Of a stretch of 64,000 bases of DNA, positions 54,101 to 60,863 are shown in pieces. The notes beneath the pieces were generated by a model. The model was not told the origin of the DNA. It was given only the letters and a program-made list of their open reading frames with translations, and made no database searches. A program made the position numbers and the translations under genes. Each line of letters opens with the position of its first letter. Position 1 is the first letter of the stretch. This DNA comes from Marinomonas posidonica IVIA-Po-181. GTDB lineage: Bacteria > Pseudomonadota > Gammaproteobacteria > Pseudomonadales > Marinomonadaceae. The stretch is taken from the NCBI RefSeq assembly GCF_000214215.1, contig NC_015559.1, positions 1,909,001 through 1,973,000 on the forward strand, given 5' to 3'.

Positions 54101-56501
54101 TACCTGAGTTAGTAAGGTCGTTCTCGGCTTTAAGATCAATGTTATTTGCAGCAATCAAAGATCCACTTGAACTTAAGACGAGATCTGATGTATTGGGGAA
54201 ATACACTTTTGGAACCAATGCTGTCTTGAGGCCATTAGGTGTTTGTACAGTTTCTTCCACCATCCAAACAATCGGTTTTTTTAAATTGGCAAGTTGTGAA
54301 GCATCTAAAGACACCCCAACACTCAATTTTAAATCTTTATATTCCTCTAACGCATTATCCATCAAGGTCGAATAAGACGATTCAATATCTACTTCATTTG
54401 GTAAGTTTTGATACCCCGTATAAGATAAAATCTGATCTCTCACATGCTGCTGCTCAACATAACCGTCTCCCAATCGAACTGCTTTGTTTAATTGATCATC
54501 TACCATAAGCTTATCGAAGAAATAATCCGATGATATAAAGTTTTTATAGTTCGTGAATGCAGAATTTGTCTCGATCAAGTAAAGAGAATCCGGTTGGCCA
54601 GAAAATGAGAATAGAGAGTTTTGAATAAATCGATCTACATCAGTATCCTTAAACTTGTCCTTATGAAAATCTGGATCACTGAAAGGCTCTACTTCCTCTT
54701 GCTTATTCGTAATGTAGGTTAAGCTTTCTTCTGCCGAATCAGAACTGTCATCAGTTAATGATGTATTTGAAACATCTACAACTTTAACTGCTATACCACC
54801 ACCCGCACTAATTGTTGCAAAGGCTAACGTTTCTTCTGTTGGTGATACATAATTATAAGATTTGGTCAAACTGCTATATTTGTTCTTACATTTTTTCTTC
54901 CCATACCAATTTCTTTTGCACTCCCTCCATGTCTTCTTTAAATACTCTTTACCAACACTTACCTCTTTATTCGTAACAACAGCGCTAGCATTTGTTAAAT
55001 TTCCTTCCGTTGAGGTTATCTCAATGTTTCCATTTGCACTAATCGTTGAATAAAGATTATCAATATTACCTGTAACATCTATATCGATATCACTACCTGA
55101 AAGTATGTAACCTTTTGCAGAATCTGTAGCAATAGAATAATCATAGTGCGTTTTTGTATAATTTCTTTTAGCAGAGTAATATCCACTCTTAGAAAAAGAC
55201 TCTCCTTTAACCGGTTCATCCACAAAAACGTCTTCTTTCACTGAAAATTCATGCTTTTTATTTATCAGGTTATGAGCTTCTATAGTTAATTTCCCGACAG
55301 ATTCAATATGAGCAGAGCTGTTCAATAATGCACTTCCTGCAATTAGGGTGGCCGCTCCAAAGCTATAAAACGTACCACCGTTTTCATTGTTAATACTATT
55401 ACCGCTATCTATATTAAGATCAGATTGGGCTAAAATAAGTGCATTGCTACCCTTATTTACTATATTATCTTCCACATCAAAACTAACAACATCTGCACTA
55501 ATAGTACCACTGTTAGTGAGGTTACCTTGACTGTCCAACACCATGTCACCAATGGCTTTCAGCTCACCGTCGACATTTACTCCTAAACCTTTTTCGGTAC
55601 CAATCAAGCGAATGCGGTTGGCGTACATGCCGCCAATGGCCGCCACATCCAACGCGAATTCTTCCCGTTCCCCACTGGATCGAGCGGTGACGGACTTGTC
55701 TTGATAGTTAATGCGGTTGTCACCGGTAATGATGGTGACGTTATCGGCCCAGAGTTTGGCATTGAGTTTGACACTGCGCGCCAAGATATCCAATTCGTCG
55801 GTGTTGGTATCGTTTAGCCCCTGGCCGGTAATGGCGATGTCGCCACGGGACACATCAAAGCCCGACAAGCCACCCGCACCATCAAACAAGGCTTGCCCTG
55901 TGGTCAAGGTGCCACGGGTAGTATTGATGAAACCACAGCCATTACAGGTGATGCCATTTTGGTTGGCGATGATCAGCTCTGCGGACTTCCCTGCGATTTC
56001 CATGTAGCCGTTCAAGGCACTGCGACTGTTGCCGGTCACTTCATTGAGAATGATGCTGGCGCTCTTGCCCCCTAAACGGGCATTGCCGTCTATGTAACCA
56101 GCGAGTTCGGTTTTGGCGATGTCGGTGGCGTTGTTAAAGATCAGGCCTTTGCTTTCGACATTGAGTGTTTCATATTCGTTACGAGACACACCTTTTGAGG
56201 AAGGCGCATTGATGTTGACGATTGGAATGCCGCTGGCTGAAGTATCAAATGCTGGTGCATGTGCGCTGTTTGAGGCAGCAGTCGCACCCTGTGCCAACAA
56301 GACACCAGGCGCAGACAAGTAAGCCGACAACATAATCTGAGCGATGTATTTTTGGTTTCGTCGGCAAGGAGACAAAAGTGAAAAATTAGAAGAGGCAGAA
56401 GCCAATTTAATGGGCCCTACTAAAGCCACACCTTCAGGCTTTTTTTGCCACGGAATAATATCATAAACACAGCGTTTGATGATTCGCAGTAACGTCAACA
56501 T
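51129..56501 (-). CDS. Filamentous haemagglutinin / CdiA-like TpsA exoprotein, C-terminally truncated
   Basis: 1790 residues. There is an extended signal region (about 1-72, ending LSAYLSAPGVLLAQG). The two-partner-secretion domain (about 80-330) holds SRNEYETLNVESKGLIFNNA, ELIIANQNGITCNGCGFINT and RGTLTTG. Next come haemagglutinin repeats with many LAAGNDI/ISLVAGGD-like units, a SSSYRGVFKDISKGVA segment, and later FHA-2 type repeats. The chain stops in NTENLTITD, where relatives continue into pre-toxin and toxin. The remnant at 50861-51128 shows the missing end. Either a secreted adhesin or a defunct CdiA. No TpsB partner is next to it. Confidence 0.85.
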   Translation of the reverse strand: MLTLLRIIKRCVYDIIPWQKKPEGVALVGPIKLASASSNFSLLSPCRRNQKYIAQIMLSAYLSAPGVLLAQGATAASNSAHAPAFDTSASGIPIVNINAPSSKGVSRNEYETLNVESKGLIFNNATDIAKTELAGYIDGNARLGGKSASIILNEVTGNSRSALNGYMEIAGKSAELIIANQNGITCNGCGFINTTRGTLTTGQALFDGAGGLSGFDVSRGDIAITGQGLNDTNTDELDILARSVKLNAKLWADNVTIITGDNRINYQDKSVTARSSGEREEFALDVAAIGGMYANRIRLIGTEKGLGVNVDGELKAIGDMVLDSQGNLTNSGTISADVVSFDVEDNIVNKGSNALILAQSDLNIDSGNSINNENGGTFYSFGAATLIAGSALLNSSAHIESVGKLTIEAHNLINKKHEFSVKEDVFVDEPVKGESFSKSGYYSAKRNYTKTHYDYSIATDSAKGYILSGSDIDIDVTGNIDNLYSTISANGNIEITSTEGNLTNASAVVTNKEVSVGKEYLKKTWRECKRNWYGKKKCKNKYSSLTKSYNYVSPTEETLAFATISAGGGIAVKVVDVSNTSLTDDSSDSAEESLTYITNKQEEVEPFSDPDFHKDKFKDTDVDRFIQNSLFSFSGQPDSLYLIETNSAFTNYKNFISSDYFFDKLMVDDQLNKAVRLGDGYVEQQHVRDQILSYTGYQNLPNEVDIESSYSTLMDNALEEYKDLKLSVGVSLDASQLANLKKPIVWMVEETVQTPNGLKTALVPKVYFPNTSDLVLSSSGSLIAANNIDLKAENDLTNSGTVVAKSDLSISGDSLTNSGDMSAGEEASLISSGDINNSGSIQASDTLSLVAGGSITSQTRSQEIKNKSGIFSSSQTLVGETASLQGGNVKLVAGNNINLIGSEVKADNQFLAKAGNDITAASLEVTNNNKAGSYFNESNTEQKVSSLSATNIQLSAGNTFTSEGAQLNAQEDLTLSADNIDLQAVKDTKDNHSFVGGGGNSTEKRGHNESIIGTDLKAGGALTLVSQNNITSKGSNLSGDEGIALVAGGDVVLATETARNSSYEQVKKKKSGIFGSKRSTTTTSSESLTNQGTNLASAGNISIATGNELVLSGSKAITEGDISLQAGDDIQLLSAVNQTSNRYQQQKKGTIKVKTKDQGSVKQTAMTSELIGGGDVSMNSGSNITLEGATLAANDTLSIGTESVAQNAQGQYVNADGKQAGNVTVSTQALQNSEWESSSSSYRGVFKDISKGVAIVGSAVASIAGGDGVQIKIGESHSKQTDSITHEKSNLTSNDLDITAQDNISLVAAGLTTRGTANLQANDVTIDAAKEQTIVTESNSTTTVMSGEGSSNVSDNIKDSLKAYVKGENSEQKGSHDLELKLESSIVKQANTSKKTSDIWTGSSLNVGDLNVKANEQVVVIASDARVQQNANIEAASILVAGRKDTTQKQKEINTQIDTLSLGISASYSDGDSVGETVDNAVASVASSSATYDFGYSRKETVSNSSSTESQWNGSNIQVGNNANMQGGEALTVQGSDVTVGGTLLADADKVNILAGESSHQQKTNTKTKSLSAKASFGYNGSYSGSVNTSKSEKQQQSTKFTNSSLTARALVSDSDQLNIEGGTLHGEQVSINTDKLNIVSVKDKVSSKSRSENIDLSAGLASSGANIGLSYTQSKAESDSQNVAQQSGIISGDQGYQIQVANHTNLVGAVITSTQGGEDNGLNSLTTGSLSKSELDNHTSSSEVSVGVGLSYDFSGNDLSQDLDYDGKASNDINITKSTINTENLTITD

Positions 56502-57413
56502 AAATCTCTTCCCTAAGAACTCAATAGTTATAAATTACGTCCGTAATATGAACTAACTTGCATCAAAAACAGAATAATCATGCCTTGACTTACATAAATT
56601 GACAATATAAAAAGATAAACAACATAGAATTCAAAAGAAACGCCACGGTGCATTAACCCGCCATCCATCTGAGCTTCCCTCGTAATGACTTACAGCTCAT
56701 TAAAACGGTAATTCACCTGCAAAGAGGAGAAGACGAGCACTGCTAAAAAAATACTATGCACTTGATCAAATGACAAAAATCCGCTTATTCACCTAAAAAG
56801 CCAATCACTTAATATGACTGGCTTTAAGAGGTGGGTGGCCTAGTAATTTGGCTATAGAGGTTAATGTCACTCAGTTCTAAGCCAAATTTGTCCTGCGCCA
56901 AATGGCCTAATGCCACTACCGATGGCCTTGGTAATTTGGTCTCTTTCAGGAGAAACAAAAAAAGGCTCAATCGCTGAATTGAGCCTTAGAAGAAGTTAAA
57001 GGATTCTAACTTATTGAAAAGGTTAAGAACTTAAGGTGGATGTCTTGTTAAATTAAATTGAGCTTGTTCGTCAATGTCTGTGCCACCGACCGTGACATTA
57101 CCCAGACCAATCGTCGCCTTGGTGGTTTGTTCTTTTTCCGCACCATTAAAAGAAGCGCTATAGGTGGATATCGATGCAGATGGGTGACTGTTGCGGATAA
57201 TTTATCCAGCACAACCAATAGAAAAACACATTAGCGAATGAAATCCGGAGCATGCCATAGAGAACATAACGAATTATGTTCGCATAAAACCGATCCGAAC
57301 TTTATCGCACCATTGACACCGGCTGACTTATGGGTGACCCTAATTGTTTGTGCATTTGAATATAGTCAAGAAAACGCTTGCAAAATTTCAATCTTTGTTA
57401 TGATCCGTACCAG
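56502..57413 (-). pseudogene. Intergenic region with decayed fragments of a third cdiA C-terminal copy
   Basis: Two stretches match the intact CdiA in the same order and direction. The segment at about 57058-57180 resembles 63088-63185 (encoding DEQ-type and NVTVGGTDID sequence). The segment at about 56858-56935 resembles 62683-62757. The intervening 330 bases of the intact copy are reduced to about 120. A 26-base repeat (57029-57054), also found at 59431-59456, borders the first fragment. A perfect dyad GAACATAA-CGAA-TTATGTTC lies at 57262-57281. The promoter of the haemagglutinin gene must lie in 56502-56830. Confidence 0.65.
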
Positions 57414-57773
57414 CTAAACTTTCATTCGCTCAATAGAAAGAGCAAACTTTGGCCATGCTGACAATGTAATTTTTTGAATCAAATCTGTTTGCTTCAGTTT
57501 AATAAAAATATTTTGGGTACTAGCATCAATAGAGGCTTCTAACAAAAATTCGTCATAAATTTTCACCACCTCAAATTCACCCTGCCATAAAGATAGGCTA
57601 AATGAATTGTCTACCAAACCCAAAGTCAGTCTTAGTTTAGAGCCTTCCGAATCTTGAAAAAAGTATTGCTGATAAAGATCAGCATCTATCGAGTAATCAC
57701 ATCCAAAAGTAGAAATGAAATCATCCGAATCAGGAACGCTAATATCATTAGGTTTCAAACATTGGGAAGACAT
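57414..57773 (-). CDS. Candidate immunity protein for the orphan CdiA toxin
   Basis: 119 residues, acidic and soluble, no signal peptide or membrane helix. Blocks are DFISTFGCDYSIDADLYQQY, LRLTLGLVDNSFSLSLWQGE and FIKLKQTDLIQKITLSAWPK, suggesting a small beta-rich fold. I do not recognise the family. Its start overlaps the stop of the orphan cdiA-CT frame by one base (TAATG), the tight linkage typical of toxin and immunity genes. It should bind and neutralise the C-terminal domain encoded just upstream. Confidence 0.65.
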   Translation of the reverse strand: MSSQCLKPNDISVPDSDDFISTFGCDYSIDADLYQQYFFQDSEGSKLRLTLGLVDNSFSLSLWQGEFEVVKIYDEFLLEASIDASTQNIFIKLKQTDLIQKITLSAWPKFALSIERMKV

Positions 57774-59104
57774 TAACTACCACCCTTAGGAATAATTGTT
57801 GACAGAGTTCTCGTACCATCAGCATTAACTTTGAAAGTAGAATTGAACTGTAAAAAGCCACCAGAACCAGAAAACAAAGATTGTCTTGTTTCAAACTTCA
57901 GAACTTTACCGTCAACTGTTTTTGTGAATTTATCTGTGATGTTAGAAGGGTCATTAACCACATCATCCAGATGATTCAAGATAACATTTCGGTCTGAAAG
58001 TGTATCATGAATACCAACTTTAGCTAGTTCGTCTTTTAGCTGCAAAGATCTAGCTGTGTTATGTGAGCCTGATGTAACCCTACCAAACATATAGTCATAT
58101 TTACCACTAGCGATTTGGACATTTTTGTTCGTTACTGGAATTACGTTTCGATCAGGAGTAGAAAATTCTCCGTCACCATTAAACGATCCATTATCACCAG
58201 AAGCATTCGCTTTGGGTACTTCTTTCTTCGGAATTTGTTTTATTCCAGTACTAACAACTTTACCAGCACCCAATACACTAGTAGCAACTTCAATCCCTAA
58301 AACACTCGTCTTGACTTGCCCCTCTCCTTTAAGGACACCGGCTTCATAAAAGTCTCCTGCTCTAGCAGCAAGGTTTGAGGCAATATCTTTCTCTTCAATA
58401 GGCTTGACTTTATCTGAAGCATATTGGCCAACATCCGTAATGGCGTCGAACGTTTCGTCTATGATTCCATTGATAACTTGTGGCGCAGTCTCTAATGGAT
58501 TTGACGTTAATAGATGAATAACACCATCTTTGACATCTTCTGCGGTTTGCTTCGTCTCTTTAAGAATACCCGCTTGACGTCCAAATTCCATTAACGCTTT
58601 ATCATCGTCCGTTGCACTAATCGGATAGTTTTGATCATAAAACTCTCTTACTACCTGATCACTTCCCGTTTTATCAGATGCCTCCCCAATGAGCGCATCA
58701 CCACCAATTAGTGAATTATTAAAGGCCAGACTTTGCTTATTCTCGTAATCCTTGACGCCATTGATGACATCTTCAGTACTGTAATTGGGTTCCACAACAG
58801 GAAGGTCACCAGTCAAGTAATCATCGCCCTCTAACGACTCAGCCAATACTTCCAATACACTGTCGTCTGGCACAAATCCATTGGCTTTCGCTTTCTCTTG
58901 AAAATCCTTATCTACGTAATATCGTAAATTATCGCCTAAGACTTTTTCCGCACGATTTTGCGTAATGCCGGTTTGTTCGGCATAGCCTTTACTCACATCT
59001 TTAATCGCAAGAATTTCTGATGCATAAAGCTGCCTGTGATCGACTTCGGCATTGCCAACTTTATTGGCATTATTAGTACCTTGCTGAACGCTGTAGCTGG
59101 CCAC
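57773..59104 (-). CDS. Orphan CdiA C-terminal toxin module (cdiA-CT)
   Basis: 443 residues without a TpsA N-terminus. Residues about 1-95 are nearly identical to the pre-toxin of the intact CdiA (VDHRQLYASEILAIKDVSKGY, NLRYYVDKDFQEKAKA). Weaker similarity runs to VVREFYDQNYP near residue 170. The rest is different. The toxin part (about 330-443) has KYDYMFGRVTSGSHNTARSL, RNVILNHLDDVVND and RQSLFSGSGGFLQF before a stop after KGGS. I do not recognise its activity; RNase or DNase are only guesses. Upstream, a one-base deletion at 59120/59121 breaks the frame, so it is probably silent unless recombined into the full cdiA. Confidence 0.7.
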   Translation of the reverse strand: MASYSVQQGTNNANKVGNAEVDHRQLYASEILAIKDVSKGYAEQTGITQNRAEKVLGDNLRYYVDKDFQEKAKANGFVPDDSVLEVLAESLEGDDYLTGDLPVVEPNYSTEDVINGVKDYENKQSLAFNNSLIGGDALIGEASDKTGSDQVVREFYDQNYPISATDDDKALMEFGRQAGILKETKQTAEDVKDGVIHLLTSNPLETAPQVINGIIDETFDAITDVGQYASDKVKPIEEKDIASNLAARAGDFYEAGVLKGEGQVKTSVLGIEVATSVLGAGKVVSTGIKQIPKKEVPKANASGDNGSFNGDGEFSTPDRNVIPVTNKNVQIASGKYDYMFGRVTSGSHNTARSLQLKDELAKVGIHDTLSDRNVILNHLDDVVNDPSNITDKFTKTVDGKVLKFETRQSLFSGSGGFLQFNSTFKVNADGTRTLSTIIPKGGS

Positions 59105-59429
59105 TTGTCGTTGATTGAAGCACTGCCTCCGGTGCTATCTAAGTCCCCACCCGCGGCTTGGTTGATGCGATCAGCCAGTTGGTTACCAAAGGCATCACCC
59201 AAAGCTTCCTGAGTATCTTCGCTATTGCTAAAGAGGATGCCGTTGCCTTTACCCTGAAAATCTTGTGTTTCCAGCACTTCATGACCCAAGGTGTCAATTT
59301 GGCTGGTTTTACTTTCTCCGTTCACGTCAAGATACATCTTGCCCGCTTCGCTGCTGTCTGTATCGACAACCACACCACCTTTGACATCCACTAAGCCGGT
59401 ATCAGCTAAGGAACTACTGGTGGCCTTGG
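59105..59429 (-). pseudogene. Frameshifted 5' part of the orphan cdiA-CT module
   Basis: Almost base-for-base identical to 62346-62671 of the intact cdiA (DVKGGVVVDTDSSEAGKMYLDV region, DTLGHEVLE zinc-protease-like HE motif, AAGGDLDSTGGS). A single T present in the intact copy is missing after 59120, shifting the frame before the pre-toxin block. Homology to the intact gene ends sharply at about 59429, where a 26-base repeat begins. Confidence 0.85.
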
Positions 59430-60023
59430 AACTTAAGATGGGTGTCTTGTTAAATTGTTGTCTTAGCTTTTGAGGAGAGTAGTCATAGGAACCTTACCGG
59501 CCACCAATGAGGTTCTTAACTTATTGGAAAGGTGAATCTTTTTGGGTGTGTCTTGCTAACTTATTGAAAAAACTAGCTTCTTAAGGTGTGTGTCCCAATA
59601 AGCACTCTCACTCACTTTGTAAGCCAACATTGGACGCCAATCTGAGTTATGAAGATAATCCGAGTAGGCTAACAGGACAGGCATGATAAAAACACACGTT
59701 TTACTTGGAAAAGTGGTAGAGTAAGCAGATCTATCACATCGATTTCAGAGTAATAGTATTCGACATAGACGCATTTTATCGTTTTCGTATTCAGGAAAAC
59801 GAGCCATATCAGTAGGCTTAAAAATCACAGCGAAACAATGGCGAGAAGGACTCACACAATGCACAAAAACACTGCGTGAAGCATCGAGTATTTTGACGTG
59901 AAATTCGTGGGGATCCCTCAGACTCTGACCCCAATTATTTTTGAAGCAAACTCATCACCTACACCAAGTAGGGTTAACTTTGGTATTTTTGGGAACTCAA
60001 AATGAGCATTCTGCGACTATTTG
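59430..60023. other. Junk between toxin cassettes with repeated IS-end-like strings
   Basis: The 26-base repeat at 59431-59456 matches 57029-57054 at 24 of 26 bases. Variants of GGGTGT-CTTG-TAA follow near 59535 and 59580, with TAACTTATTG near 59515 and 59558. These look like remains of insertion-sequence ends. GGGGTCAGAG on the minus strand lies at about 59925-59937. A minus-strand open stretch (about 59756-59940, encoding HEFHVKILDASRSVFVHCV and MARFPEYENDKM) may be a gene remnant, but I cannot identify it. Confidence 0.4.
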
Positions 60024-60845
60024 TTATACCTCATACTTTTTCATAAAATCAAATTCATCTTCGTAACATACTAGCCGGTTCACTGGAAGCCACTCTTTAG
60101 GTAAATGAGGACTATCAACATTTAACTCATAGCCATATCGGATGGCTAATTTACTGTATTTCAATGCAGATGGCACAACCAAACCTTGCATATAAGCAGA
60201 ACTGTCCCATCCCTTTCTATGATTCATTTTTCTTGGGCTGACGAGTTCTTTTATGACCGCCTCCATGCCTTGTACATCCCCTTTAGCCAACGCCAAATAA
60301 AACTGCTGGTCAATTAAGTAGACTTTTATTCCATTAGTTGGTGGGTTAGAAACAAAACGTTCCGCTCTTTCTCCCAACACATCCAACTGACCTTGCCAAG
60401 CTAAAATATTTTGCAACCTTGTAAAAGCTCCTTCTTTTACTATGTCAGTCTTCGCTGGATCTAATTCAATTTCATCCATTCGATGACCAAGCCAATCAAT
60501 AAGTGGCTCATAGTCGGATAATATAAAAATTGCAGATTCTGAATTTATGTTGTGAGTTTCAAAACTATTATAAGGGGTGTGATTGCCAATATATTTTAAT
60601 TTAAAAATGTTATAGCAGAGGTTTTTAAAAGTTTCTAGATCACCCCCATGAAACCAATGTGACATGGCTTTGGCTTCAAGGTAACGAGCTAAAAGCCTGA
60701 ACAAAGCTGGTGAATGCTCTACCCCCTCTTCAATCATTTTACATATTTCTTCTAAACCTTCTGTAGAATTAAAGTCACTATTCACTTCATTATCGCAATG
60801 TTGTAAGCGAAACACCATTTTATCGTTTACTACTCTGGGAGTCAT
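60024..60845 (-). CDS. cdiI: Imm49-like immunity protein of the intact CdiA
   Basis: 273 residues, predicted all-helical and soluble. The C-terminal half matches the Imm49 pattern I know from polymorphic toxin loci: a QQFYLALAKGDVQGMEAVI helix pair, LVSPRKMNHRKG, then VVPSALKYSKLAIRYGYELN and LPKEWLPV. ILSDYEPLIDWLGH in the middle fits as well. It starts 18 bases after the cdiA stop, the standard position of cdiI. It should block the nuclease-like toxin of that CdiA in the cytoplasm of sister cells. Confidence 0.78.
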   Translation of the reverse strand: MTPRVVNDKMVFRLQHCDNEVNSDFNSTEGLEEICKMIEEGVEHSPALFRLLARYLEAKAMSHWFHGGDLETFKNLCYNIFKLKYIGNHTPYNSFETHNINSESAIFILSDYEPLIDWLGHRMDEIELDPAKTDIVKEGAFTRLQNILAWQGQLDVLGERAERFVSNPPTNGIKVYLIDQQFYLALAKGDVQGMEAVIKELVSPRKMNHRKGWDSSAYMQGLVVPSALKYSKLAIRYGYELNVDSPHLPKEWLPVNRLVCYEDEFDFMKKYEV

Positions 60846-60863
60846 TATTAACCTCTTTGCTTA

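Noticed and set aside
52405-56322. Plus-strand frames opposite the haemagglutinin gene
   Set aside because: Long repetitive genes give many antisense open frames; none has a start site or domain.
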